Positions 35,678 through 46,740 of a DNA stretch of 64,000 bases are shown one piece after another. Source of the stretch: Daucus carota subsp. sativus (taxonomy: Eukaryota; Streptophyta; Magnoliopsida; Apiales; Apiaceae); NCBI RefSeq assembly GCF_001625215.2, contig NC_030385.2:37659598-37723597 (forward strand), written 5' to 3'. Under the pieces are notes generated by a model that saw only the letters and a list, made by a program, of their open reading frames with translations, was not told where the DNA came from and made no database searches. The first letter of the stretch is position 1; every line of letters begins with the position of its first letter. Position numbers and translations under genes: made by a program.

Positions 35678-38051
35678 CAGAGGAGAGGAGAGGAAAGGAG
35701 AGAATTTTGGACCTTTTTAAATAAGAAACTGTGTCACTGTGTATGAGAGAGAGGGAGGGGGAGGGGGAGGGGGAGGGGGAGGGGGAGGAGGGAGGGGGGA
35801 AGCAGAACTATGGACCTTTTTTAATTAGTTATATAACTGTGATTGTTAATTTGTGGCTAGTTATTTCTGTTTGTGTTATGTGACTGAAAATTTTGGGTTG
35901 ATTGCATTGTCTGGAATGATATGTGTTCCATTTTTTACCAGATCAACTGCAATGATTCGGCTCGATTGTCTCGACTGAAATTATTGATTCAATAATTATA
36001 GTTATGTTTAAATTTGTAGTTCATTGATCTTGTCTTATTTACATTAAGAAGCCTGATTATGTAGTTTCTGAATCCAGTAATGATTTACATTTTTTAAATT
36101 ATGGATATGTATTCTGTTTGCAAGCATATGTAAGTTTATATACAGAGCTCTTGAAGAACCGTTATCTGTTTTTACCTAAGATTTTGAAATGCAGGGCTTC
36201 TGATTATCCTAAGGAGTATGATGGTGCCTGCCTGCAAATGAGATTGTCTTACAGTTCCTGTGCCCATATATTTCTCTTTCTTGTTCAATGGAGTGACTGT
36301 CACCTTGCTGGTGCACTTGGATTGCTCAGGATTCTAATTTATAAGGTTGTTTACTAGATTTATGCATCTATTATTCTGAGGATTATGATGTCTTCTGAAG
36401 AATATGATGTTTCATTGGTATGTGACAGGCATATGAGGGTGGCAAGACGTCTATGTATGTCCATGAGCGAAAAGCTAGTATAAGAGATTTTTATGGTCAG
36501 TAAGCCTTGGAAAAGGATATTAAAAATATTTGTATTATTTTTTGATGAGTTGTCACTCCACTTAAGAAGTGTCTGTGGATTGGTAGAATGTGGAACTCAT
36601 ACTTTTCTTTACTTTGAAAATTATTTTCTGATTTCTGCATTTTTTGTTTAAAACTTTATGCACAAAATTAGTAGCTTCAGTACTCATCTTTTCTCACCAC
36701 GGATAGGTGTGATCTTCCCCTCCTTGTTGCAACTTCAAAGAGGGATCAGTGATATTGAAGATAGGAAACAGAAAGAGCTGTGTGCAACCAAGTATAAGCG
36801 AAGAGAGGAGTTGGACAAAGATAAGCTGAGTGAAATTGAAATAGAAAGGGAAGAGGAATGTGGCATTTGCATGGAGATGAACAGCAAGGTCGTGTTGCCC
36901 AGCTGCAATCACACTTTGTGTATAAAGTGCTATAGAGATTGGTAAGGAACTGTTCTACCAGTCCCTTGGGTGGTATGTGCATACATCGACATTTCTTGTA
37001 CAAATTTTTGAGTTATGATCATTTGATGTGTAATGCTTTAGCAGTGAAAGGTGTGTAACTTTAAAAAAAAATGGGTATGCATGGAGTCATTTTTCCGTTT
37101 TGTGTTATCCACTGCCATCCTAAGATGGAGTCATTCAAAATCTCATCAACATGGTGACATTAGACTTTTATAGGACAACCTTATAACAACAGCAACATGA
37201 CTAACCAGATTTTCAGTCTATACAATTTTTTCTTCTCTTTAGAAGGGCCGGGAGTTGTCACAGAAGCAGCTAGCAATATACAATCTCAGTCTACTTTTCT
37301 ATTGAGTGGGTAATCCTGGGTATGTCAAAATTGGTCTGGTGTGGTTTGGATTGCCACCCGAGTCTTTAAATAAATATGTGTCCTGTAAACTCCTGGATTT
37401 GGAGCTATAGGGAGCTAGCTTTGATATCTTAAATTCCATGTTGCGAGATGTTAGTCCCTGATTCATAAAAATAATTTCAGTTCTAATGGTTTTTGTTTCC
37501 ACCAACTAGTTATATCAAATTTGAGTTTCCAATTTGGCTAATGCTAGTCGGTAGAGTTATATTCCTGAGTTCTTGTGCACGAATGCTTGCTCCCTGCTAG
37601 GAACAGGCATATTCATATTACAATTTACACACCATTTCATCAGTCTTCTACAGGGTATATCTAATGTTAAGGTAAGGATATCTTGAGTATAGTGTAATTA
37701 ATTGTTGCATCAAAACAGGGTGTACTTAGCATTACAGCCTTGTAGATAATAATTCTAGAATTTTGCCCTAAAATTTCTCTCATTTGCTGGTTACGTGAAC
37801 AAACTTTTTCATGTCAAGAATACTGTATTTGTTTTCCTTTCTGCAGGCATTCTCGCTCTCAGTCATGTCCATTCTGTAGGGACAGTCTCAAGAGAGTAAA
37901 GTCGGGCGACCTTTGGATCTATACTGGCCCTTCTGACATTGTAGACTTGACTGCGATAGCAAGAGAAAGCATAAAGAGACTTATTATTTATATCAAGCAG
38001 TTGCCTGTAGTTGCTGAACCGACAGTAGTTCCGTATAATTCTCATTTCTGA
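35449..38051 (+). CDS. AIRP2: AIRP2-like RING-type E3 ubiquitin ligase
   Basis: Five exons (35449-35513, 36195-36345, 36429-36495, 36707-36941, 37847-38051) join to 240 residues. The ATG at 35449 gives MRKSFKDSLKALEADILHAN, the start typical of this family; the upstream in-frame GTG at 35434 is not a start. The conserved N-terminal half includes QMRLSYSSCAHIFLFLVQW and HLAGALGLLRILIYK. A C3HC4 RING follows (Cys146 to Cys183), reading CGIC, then LPSCNHTLCIKCYRDW, then CPFC. The tail has GDLWIYTGPSDIVDL. In Arabidopsis AIRP2 is a cytosolic E3 ligase that promotes abscisic-acid and drought responses; the same role is inferred here by homology. Exon 4 and exon 5 are separated by a 0.9-kb intron that splits the RING before its last cysteines. 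Intron 1 contains GT, GA and G-rich repeats. Confidence 0.9.
35641..35801 (+). repeat. GT/GA microsatellite and (GGGGGA)n tract in AIRP2 intron 1
   Basis: A (GT)n run is followed by (GA)n at 35642-35700. A second purine tract follows at about 35745-35801 and contains at least five GGGGGA units in a row. Four or more G runs of five bases with single-base spacers meet the sequence rule for G-quadruplex formation on the transcribed RNA and non-template strand. Confidence 0.8.
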
Positions 38052-39058
38052 TCAGGGTTTCACACAAATGTTTTGTACATATACTGGATTGTCTTTTAGG
38101 ATTCTATTTGCTTTATTTAAATACAATTAGGACCTATGCTGTAGTTGGACATGGTCACTAGTTTTAGATGATGTGCAGAGCCATGTCAGTGTGACAAATA
38201 GAATTATGAAAATACAAAGCATTCTTTTCTTCTTTCTCCTTATGTTTTTCTTGCCAAGTATATTCAACGCATTCATTCCTTAAATGCTTCAATCTCTTGT
38301 TGAATTTTGTTTAAGAGGAAATTCAGAATTTACTGGTATGCTATGAATCGCAAGATCGTTGTACTGAAAATTGCAACAATTATTGAGGTATATTTAATTG
38401 GGATTTTAAATAATTTTTTAATTTATGAAAATTGGGTGTATTCAACTCGATTTAAAAAATATATCAAGGTATACAACTAGGGTTTTAAATTATATTACAA
38501 AATCTGGTTGCATTCAATCAATTCATGAAATTTCTCAGGTGCTTAAATCCTAAAAAGTCTATATTGATTCTACGATTTTTTATCTAGAATCTGCGCGAAA
38601 TTAAAATCAGATACAATACATTAAAATTCAAGAACTATATAAAATCCATGAACTCCCACGGAACAAATTAGCAAGCCTGGACAAATTTTCTATCTAATAC
38701 TCCAGAGGGCGGACAGAGTCTGACATTTAAAGCTCCAATCACATATCCTTGGAGATGTTGATAACTTGCAAAAACTGCAGAACTGAAGCTAAATTGCTGC
38801 AGATGAGATGCTCATGATTATATATTACAGAACTGATGATATGAAGAGCATGGAGAAACTGGCATAAGCCAAAAAGACTATAAACCTACTTCGTAGAAAA
38901 TACTGTGATTATGTTTATTACATTGGTCGGCCTTGACATGAAACAATAACTAGCATAAAGGAAAAGAAACACTGTATGAACATGTTCATTCCAATTTTGA
39001 TTTAAACACAAGATGCCCTTTGGCTAAGGAATCCATAATTCAAAAGTAGCATATGGGT
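38052..39058. other. Convergent intergenic region with both 3' UTRs
   Basis: This lies between the AIRP2-like and HMGB genes. About 38385-38660 has repeated phrases (AATTGGGATTTT, ATTCAA(C/T), TAGGGTTTTAAAT) like a worn MITE, without definable ends. No gene is seen. Confidence 0.35.
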
Positions 39059-40783
39059 TTAGTCGTCATCTTCATCTTCGTCATCCTCTTCCTCAGCATC
39101 ATCCTACACACGGGACAAAACTTGAGAATTAGTTTCACTCTTTTAGGTCATTACATATCTTGCTTTCTGGATAAGATAGCATGAGAACCAATCGGAGAAA
39201 AATACCATCAGCAAATCAATAGAACTGTCCTCAGTGAAATTAAAAAGGACAATGCATATACTATCATACTCTCTTAAAGAGTGCAAGTTTAATGTTTCGT
39301 GTATGGGACTACCTGTCCACTTTCTTCACCATCATCATGTATTTCAGATTCCTCGTCACCATCGTCAGTTGTGCTTTCCTGTTTTAAAATTTATATGAGC
39401 CAGCAGCAACCCAAAGCACTTAAATTAAACAAACTCTCGATCTGATAGTATTCTCCCACTGTTATAGATAGATGAAGTGGCTTACCTGCTTCTTATTGTA
39501 CGCAGTTATAAGCTTTTGATACTCTCCCTTTCGTTTTGCTGCCTTCGCTTCATATGGTGCTTTTTCCTGCAAGAAGCAGAGACAGAAGCGAAATAAAGCT
39601 TCTTCCATCAATAGGCTTGCTACTAGGAGCACGTAACACAACGTATGTTTATAACCATTACATCCCCCTTAATTGGCAAAGACGTTTTTCCAGGTTTATG
39701 CCTAAGCTATGTATCTAAACTCAACTGTATTATATGATGGTTGATAAAAACGTTTCTCCTACATTAGTTTGTCTTCCTTACTTTTTTATAAAGTTGCAGA
39801 ACACAGTTTTTAAATATAAAGAGTATTATCTGCTCTCAGCTTTTCTAACTATAGTACAGTTCTGAATGCATTCTTTAAAAGAATAACAACATATTCTATG
39901 TTCATCAATATAGCACTAGAAATCTCCTTAATGCATGCCTTACTCAAATCCATCCAATATAAACTTGAATAGAAATTTTGTAAGTGGTTTAGCAGAAGAT
40001 CAATATAGTAATGTCTAATCATCCTACTCAATCAAGCCAGATAAGCACTAGAATGATAAGAATTAAAACTAATCTGTGTACTTACAGCTGCACTCAGTGA
40101 CTTCCACTTCTCTCCACCAGCTTTTCCAACCTTCAATGAATTAGATGAATATAATTATACCGAAAGGAGATCTTTGGAAAGATTGCTAAGATCTACTTAC
40201 TGCTGACACAGCCTTCACGGTAGGATTTTCCTTTTTGAATGTCTTCCTAAACTCCTCACTACAAAAACCACATGAAGAGAAACTTTAAAACACTCACTTC
40301 ACATATAATTCAACTCCAATTTCAGGAATAACACATACAGAAAAACGAAAAAAGCACTTGGAGGCCTCTTTGGTTTGTTAGGGTCCTTGGCCAATTTATT
40401 CTTCTTGGCCTTGCTTCCGCTCTTATCTGCTTTCGCAACAGCCTTTCTCTTCCCAACTTTTCTGTTAGAACAGCACACAGTTTACCCATCAGAGATACGT
40501 CCCATTAACACGATACCAAATAACTCATACCCGCATAACAAACCTTACAAAATCAACATCAGGCAGCAACATAAAAGAACAACAAGACAACGACTTTTCA
40601 ATTAATAATTATAACCAAAGAGCATTCTTTAAAAGAATAATTGAGCAAAACCCAAACTTCACAACCATTGTAGCACAAACGAACTATGAGCAAGAATATA
40701 AGATCATAATAAAGTGATTACTTGTCATCAACAGGCTTCAAGGTTTCCCTTGTAGCAGCTCCTTTACCCTTGGCAGTCTTCAT
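39059..40783 (-). CDS. HMGB-type high-mobility-group chromatin protein
   Basis: Seven coding exons (40783-40722, 40461-40339, 40258-40201, 40130-40086, 39566-39486, 39378-39313, 39103-39059) join to 159 residues. A basic N-terminal region (residues 1-46, Lys-rich) leads into one HMG box (about 47-115). The box contains DPNKPKRPPSAFFVFLEEFR, KKENPTVKAVSAVGKAGGEK and APYEAKAAKRKGEYQKLITA. A strongly acidic tail (about 124-159) ends EEEDDEDEDDD. This layout is the plant HMGB type (HMGB1-4 class), a nuclear protein that bends DNA and loosens nucleosomes. The HMGB number cannot be assigned by eye. A 5' UTR intron is likely: donor GTATGT at 41245 and acceptor TTAG near 40810. The first untranslated exon, about 41246-41390, lies in duplication block A and has a copy in block B. 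Confidence 0.92.
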
Positions 40784-40810
40784 ACCAGTTTCTACTTGTA
40801 TATGCTACAC

Positions 40811-41400
40811 CTAACACAACTGAAAGACTAAAACAAATCAAATTAACCATCATCAAGCTTAATAAAAGTTCATATCATCACAAAATTATAATAAAAATAT
40901 TACAAGCAACAATCAACTCAACAACAAAAGTCAACGCAGTCAGATTCAATAAACAAAATCATCAACAACAACAACAAAAAAAGCTATCCTATAATCTAAT
41001 AAAAAAATCCTACATGAACCAAATTATCAAAATTATATTAAAAAACACATATAAACAGCTCTGACTTGACATATAAACTCAAAAGTAGTGCTTATATACC
41101 ATAAAAACATGCTTAACTCCAAAGAATTTAGGACCAGAAGTTACAGAACAGTTATTACATGATTATAGAAAGTGATGTGCACTAACATGTATAAAGATAT
41201 GTACATGTTTTCATACAGGTGGTGTTACATGGAGAAGAAACATACCCAGATGTAGAAAGATGGATCTAGATCAGAAATAAAACAAAGGGTGTAAACAGAA
41301 TAATTATAAAATGATACTGAGCAAGTGGAGACTGAGAAAAAGAAAGCAAAGCCAGAAAGAAGAATCAAAGCGAGCGTGTGACAGACCACAAATGTAGTAA
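40811..41400 (-). promoter_or_regulatory. HMGB 5' UTR intron, leader exon and proximal promoter
   Basis: Reading leftward, CTCGCTTTGATTCTTC near 41375 begins a pyrimidine-rich leader. The leader ends ACATCTGG before GTATGT at 41245, a consensus donor. The matching acceptor is TTGTGTTAG near 40811, about 27 bases before the start codon. An intron in the 5' UTR of a highly expressed plant gene often boosts expression. Transcription start and splicing are inferred, not shown. Confidence 0.5.
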
Positions 41401-41493
41401 AATTTAGTTCCGGTTAAAAAATCAATTCGACCGTGTGACTTGCGTTGACTCTGTTTGTCCCGTCCAAGATACCGGAATCTCTTGTGTAAAATA

Positions 41494-41797
41494 CTCCCTC
41501 TGTCCCTCTCATTTGTTTACAGTTACTATTTTGGGATGTCCCTCTCATTTCTTTACATTACCATAAATAGTAAGTTTTTCTCATCATTACACCCACTATC
41601 TTCCCACACTATCTCATATTTAACAATAAAAACTACTATTACACCCACTATTTTCCTCCACTATCTCAAATCTATTATTAAATATTGATGGGTCCCACCA
41701 CTTTACTCACTTTTCATCTAACTTTACTCATTTTTCATACATTGTCTTGGTCTCCGTGTCCCCCTCCAATGTAAACAATTGAGGGGGACGGAGGGAG
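41494..41797. mobile_element. Stowaway MITE, 304 bp, with empty site in block B
   Basis: The ends are CTCCCTCTGTCCCTCTC and GAGGGGGACGGAGGGAG, with TA on both sides (41492-41493, 41798-41799). The homologous point in block B (near 49909) runs straight from CTTGTAAAATA into GAGATGCACG without the element. This confirms the borders and shows that insertion came after the duplication, or that the element was lost from B. Confidence 0.9.
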
Positions 41798-42699
41798 TAG
41801 AAAAATAGAGATGCACGAAACTCTCGGGACGGGTCGGATTCTAAAAAGACTTGGTTTTTTAATCAATATTATTGGGGTTTGATTTTAACCTGATCGGATT
41901 TTCGTAAAATAATTAAATCTGATTAAATTTTTTAAAAAATTAATATAATTGAATCAGATTTTTTTATCGGATCTCATCATATCGGGTCATATTTTATATG
42001 AAATATAGGATATATTGAAATCTTAAACTTGGTCATGACGAATCGCATTTTTAATTAAATTAGACTTTTTCTTGACCAAAATTAATTAGATTTTTTAATG
42101 TATGTTTTTTGTGCCCGGTTGTAGTAGCAACGAAATTATCGTTCAGAACGATAAATGAATTTAATAGAAATTTATTTTTATAGCTTATAAGGAATTTAAT
42201 ATTAAGATAAAAATGAACATGGTTTTATATGATTGATTATACATGAAAAAATTTAGATAATGTTTACTATTCTCTCACATTTTACTCTAAAGATATTTTT
42301 ATTTACGGTTTTTTGAACCATCTCATTGTCTACAATTCTGAAAAAAAATACAATAATTTTCTTATTATTTGAACTTCGCCATTTCAAAATCCAACCTTAT
42401 TCAAGAGTTACATTTAGATTTCGAGTTATATGATTCGCTCTTCTCTGGGTTTTAGTTCTCAGTACATGAAATTACACTAACACACAAGTACACGGGATAC
42501 CAAATAAATACATATAGATCAATAATGAGCTCTGGACCAAAGATCAGTTCCTAGGTAGTTTCTTTCCTTTACCAAATCGGATTCCACAAATATGGGAGAA
42601 ACTCTGCATAAAAACCAAACCAAACCAAACATATATATTTCCAAGAAAAACAGCAACGGAGAACTATATAATTTACTAATTTATTCTGAAGTGCTGGAA

Positions 42700-42825
42700 T
42701 CAAACTATACACATATAGTTCTGTGTCCTTGGTTTCTTGTAAGGATAAGAGGAACCAGGCTGCATCTTCGTACAAGCTGGCGTGGTGGCCGTTTCATTGA
42801 GTAGAACAAGGCTCTCTGTTAAACT
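42700..42825 (-). pseudogene. C-terminal fragment of a third F-box gene copy
   Basis: The minus-strand reading is TESLVLLNETATTPACTKMQ, then PGSSYPYKKPRTQNYMCIV and a stop. This is the C-terminus of the F-box protein at 45264-46538 with a few substitutions. Coding sequence stops abruptly at 42825, where block A rejoins the sequence that block B has at 51752. The matching 3' flank continues to about 42530. It is a truncated relic. Confidence 0.8.
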
Positions 42826-42829
42826 GTTG

Positions 42830-43570
42830 TCAAATGTGTATTCTGCTGCTGTCTACTGAGCTACACTGCATTGGTGAAGATCAGATCAAACCCATTTGTA
42901 CAAGCTTCACTCGCCAGTTGAGGTCATATATGTTTCCATGAATGTCAATGCTCGAATGGTTAAACCAGCTGAAAGAGGAATAAATATATATTATATTTTA
43001 TAATGTTTGTAATTATATTAAAAATTGATAACGTGTGTGTGTGTTTAAATGTTCAAATACATATATGTACAAGAGAAAAAAAGACAATCACCTGAGCACG
43101 TAACTGAGACGTAGATTCTTGGAGCACATTCTTCATTGTTTACTGCAAAAGATGTATAAATAAAAATTAAAAAACAGGATAAGTAATTGTATGGTAAAAA
43201 TTTAAAAATCAAGTTAAAAATATTACAAATATTAATTAAAACATGTATTTTAAGTATAAAAAAATCATTTTAAATTGAATTCATTATTGTATACCGTGAT
43301 AAGTTATGAATATATGCAAAATGAATTAAAGTTTCCTATCACGATCTCAAGGCAAGTCACACCAGGGTCAAAATTTAGTACGATTTTCGAAATTCAATCT
43401 TTAAAGATAGACCCAAAATATGAATATAGAACCAATAATTGAGATAAATATACTCAAAACAACTTGTATGAATCGAAACGTCAAGAAATTCAATTGAAAG
43501 TAAAATATTTCATATTGATAAGTTATAATTTTCTGGTCTAGACCAATAATAATATATCTTAAAAATGTTA

Positions 43571-43601
<31 letters not shown>

Positions 43602-44756
43602 TACACACACATGTGTGTCTCATTACTCGTACATACAATATATATGCATGTGTATACTATTGTTTAAATATTCAACCTAAAAGATGCTTACCATTAAAGA
43701 TCGAGATCCCCAAAATTATGCCGGGGACAATCAGGATATATTGACAAATCGATCAAAGATAATAAACTCGACACTCTAATTTTTAATTGAGAGCGTACTA
43801 ATATTTTCAGATTTGATAAGGTCATGCTGGTTTCAGTTGAAAAATTTGGGTTCAAAATTCTTGCTAAATTTGATGCTCATAAAATTACTTTGATTAGGAT
43901 GACTTCAAAAAGAGAGAAACAGGAAGGATGTGAGAAAAATTAAGAAAAGATTGGGACGATACAAGGTATGTGAGTAGCAGGGGAGAAAAGAGGATATGCG
44001 ATATGTATATAAAAAGGAGATGAAAGGTTTTATAGGGGAGACCAAAATGATCTGGAAATGACGAGAAGTTTCTAGAGAAATCGAGAAGATATCAGAATGA
44101 AATAATAATATAAACAGATGTCTCGAAACTCTGTTTGGTTTTTTAATCATTACTATGGGGTTTGATTTTAACTTGACCGGATTTTCTTAAAACAATTAAA
44201 TCTGATTAAGTTTTTTAAAAAAGTTAATATAATTGAATCAGATTTTTTTATCGGATCTCATTCTGTCGGGTCATATTTTATACAAAATATAAGATATATT
44301 GAAATCTTAAACTTGGTCAGGACGAATCGCATTTTTAATTAAATTAGACTTTTTCTTGACCAAAATTAATTAGATTTTCTGATGTATGTTTTTTTGTGCA
44401 TCCCGGCTGTAGTAGCAACGAAATTGTCGTTTTCTGAACGATAAATGAATTTAATAGTAATTTATTTTTATAGCTTATGAAAAATTTAATATTAAAATAA
44501 AAATGAACCTGGTTTTATATGATTGATTATACATAAAAAAAATTAGATAATGTTTACTATTCTCTCACATTTTACTCTAAAGATATTTTTATTTATGGTT
44601 TTTTGAACCATCTCATTGTCTACAATTCCAAAAAAAAAAATTACTAACAATTTTTTTATTATTTGAACTTGGCCATTTCAAAATCCGACCTTATTTAAAA
44701 GTTACATTTACATTTCGAGTTACACGATTCCCTCTTCTCTGAGTTTTACCAAATAA
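42830..44756. other. Noncoding part of duplication block A
   Basis: No gene is seen. It holds a (TA)n/(CA)n microsatellite at 43567-43616. The minus-strand open frame at 43905-44150 has a near-identical counterpart at 52831-53076 in block B. The two 81-codon frames differ only slightly, but no domain is recognisable. Confidence 0.4.
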
Positions 44757-45069
44757 GGGTCTGTTTGGGAGTGATGTTAAAAATTGTTGTGCTTTTAGAA
44801 AAAGTGCCGGTAAAATAAGTTCTGTTGTAGAAATCAGATGATTGTTTGGTAATTTTTTTGATATTTACTTATTTTGAGTTATAATATAAAAAAATAATGA
44901 TTTTGGTGAGGTTTTATAATGAAATCTATAATAGCATTCTCCAAAAGCTGAAAAGCAGCTTTTAAAAGCATGGGAGAACATGCTTTTTCTAACGGCAGCT
45001 AAAAGCTGTGTTCCAGTTTTTCAGCAAAAAGCTACTGTTGTTGTCTGCAACAGCAACCCAAACAGTACC
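44757..45069. mobile_element. MITE with TGTTTGGG-type inverted ends
   Basis: The left end is GGGTCTGTTTGGGAGTGATG. The right end, CAACAGCAACCCAAACAGTACC, is its approximate inverse. The interior contains paired AAAAGCTG and CAGCTTTT words. A copy is present in block B at about 53678-53985, so insertion predates the duplication. The superfamily is probably hAT or PIF; the target duplication is unclear. Confidence 0.6.
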
Positions 45070-45263
45070 TAAATACATTTAGGTATCAATAATCAGCTTT
45101 GGACCAAAGATCAGTTCCTATTCTAGGTAGTTTCTTTCCTTTACCAAATCGGATTCCACAAATATGGGAGAAACTCGGCATAAAAACCAAACAAAACAAA
45201 TATATTTCCAAGAAAAACAGCAACGGAGAAGTATATAATTTAATTTTTTCTGAAGTGCTGGAA

Positions 45264-46538
45264 TTAAACCATACACATATAGTCCTGTGTCCTTGGTTTC
45301 TTGTAAGGATAAGAGGAACCAGGCTGCATCTTCGTACAAGCTGGCGTGGTGGTTTCATTGAGTAGAACAAGGCTCTCTGTTAAACCATTTATACGGGGAC
45401 TTGCTCGATTCTTTACTACGTCTGATAGTCCCATTGGAGCTGTATATTCTAGTTCCGATTCATTTTCTACATCATAGAGGAAGTACTTAGCTAAGAACGG
45501 CTTACGTTTGACGAACCTCTTTAGCACAAGCTTGCCCATACTTATGAAACCCATATCAGAAAAATGACTGCTGCTGTTTTCTGCTTCGATAGTGAACTTC
45601 TTATCCCATGAAACAGAGTGGTCATTACCAGTTCTCAGAACCCACATTACCATATAAGAACCAAGGGACTTGCCCATCACAGCTACTGTTTTTTCGCAAT
45701 ATTCCTCCAGTTTAACAAAGAGATAGCCATCAGCATCAGGCAAATCTATCTGTCGCATTATCTCATGCCTCAAATCAAAGACAGCAACAACTTGATCGAT
45801 CCCATTTTTTTTTGGATATTGTAGAAAATATGCACAACCATTTACTAACCTGGCTGGAAATGGCCTAATTGTATATTCACCATAAAAAATAGAACCAATA
45901 TTGTTTTTAGCAATTCTTGATTTCTTCCACTGATCCGTGCTCAAGCTGTAGACATAAACATGATACAATGTGTTTAGATAAGGTACAACATTGATCACCT
46001 TGTAATCACCCCCATGGTAACCAAAACACAAGTAACAAGTATCAACGTACGGACGTTTTTCTTCGTTTTCTATTGGAGGAAGTTTCTTGCCTTTTTTGAC
46101 AACCGGATTCCATAAAAATATGGGAGAGTCCGCCTTGAGTACCTTCTGAGGAAGCGACAAACAAACTAACCCATCACAAATTCCGTAATTCTCTAAACCA
46201 TGTTCGGCTGAATCTTTACCAAACATGGAACGCATGTCGTGTGCATGCGACTCAAGAACGTGACTATATGTTTTGGAATCAACCAGAGTTGTCAAGTAGG
46301 GAAAATCATGATCAAGTGCAGGATTGGGGTCTCTCTGGTTCCAGAGTAGAAGGTATTTGTTTGGGTTCGAGGAGGCTTTGTTGTGGGCGAGATGGGATTC
46401 GATGAAGGAATGATCGCTGATGACTTGATTCCAGCTTTTGCAGACACTCCTCAGTAGCAAAAGACACTTCACGGGTAGTAGTATGAATATACTGCACCAC
46501 AAGTGTTCTGGTATGTGTTGATTCCAGCTTGAAGCCAT
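45264..46538 (-). CDS. F-box protein with FBA/kelch-like C-terminal domain
   Basis: A single-exon frame of 424 residues runs from the ATG at 46538. The N-terminal F-box (about residues 7-47) reads HIPEHLWCSIFILLPVKCLL then RSVCKSWNQVISDHSFIESH, the usual plant SKP1-binding form with Trp and Arg-x-VCK positions kept. After it come ICDGLVCL and LWNPVVKKGKKLPPI, the blocks found in F-box associated (FBA type 1) proteins. The predicted beta-rich propeller region runs to about residue 380. Such proteins are substrate receptors of SCF ubiquitin ligases; the target is unknown. This is the intact member of a small local family: a pseudogene lies at 54537-55068 and a 3' relic at 42700-42825. No defect is visible. 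Confidence 0.88.
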   Translation of the reverse strand: MASSWNQHIPEHLWCSIFILLPVKCLLLLRSVCKSWNQVISDHSFIESHLAHNKASSNPNKYLLLWNQRDPNPALDHDFPYLTTLVDSKTYSHVLESHAHDMRSMFGKDSAEHGLENYGICDGLVCLSLPQKVLKADSPIFLWNPVVKKGKKLPPIENEEKRPYVDTCYLCFGYHGGDYKVINVVPYLNTLYHVYVYSLSTDQWKKSRIAKNNIGSIFYGEYTIRPFPARLVNGCAYFLQYPKKNGIDQVVAVFDLRHEIMRQIDLPDADGYLFVKLEEYCEKTVAVMGKSLGSYMVMWVLRTGNDHSVSWDKKFTIEAENSSSHFSDMGFISMGKLVLKRFVKRKPFLAKYFLYDVENESELEYTAPMGLSDVVKNRASPRINGLTESLVLLNETTTPACTKMQPGSSYPYKKPRTQDYMCMV

Positions 46539-46740
46539 TGAATTCTTCCTAGCTGTTCGAAAAAGTTTTGAAAGATGTGGTGGCTGAATATAGTTATCGA
46601 TGAGTCGCTAGGGTTGTGTGTTTTTCTAAATAAAACCAAACCAAACCAATGTGAGAGGGTTTGGACTTTGAAGATGGTATGATCTGGGCCCAAAAAAGGC
46701 TCAGGAAATATAGTGAGCTGACACATTTACCTAAAACGGG

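Larger units (their letters stand above)
41217..46740. repeat. Segmental duplication, block A
   Basis: Collinear with block B (49684-55550). Matching pairs include 41217-41490 with 49684-49905, 41800-42460 with 49905-51460 (interrupted in B by a LINE), 42826-44755 with 51752-53675, 44757-45370 with 53676-54600, and 46083-46740 with 54611-55550. Block A carries a Stowaway MITE, an extra F-box 3' fragment and the intact F-box gene. Confidence 0.9.
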
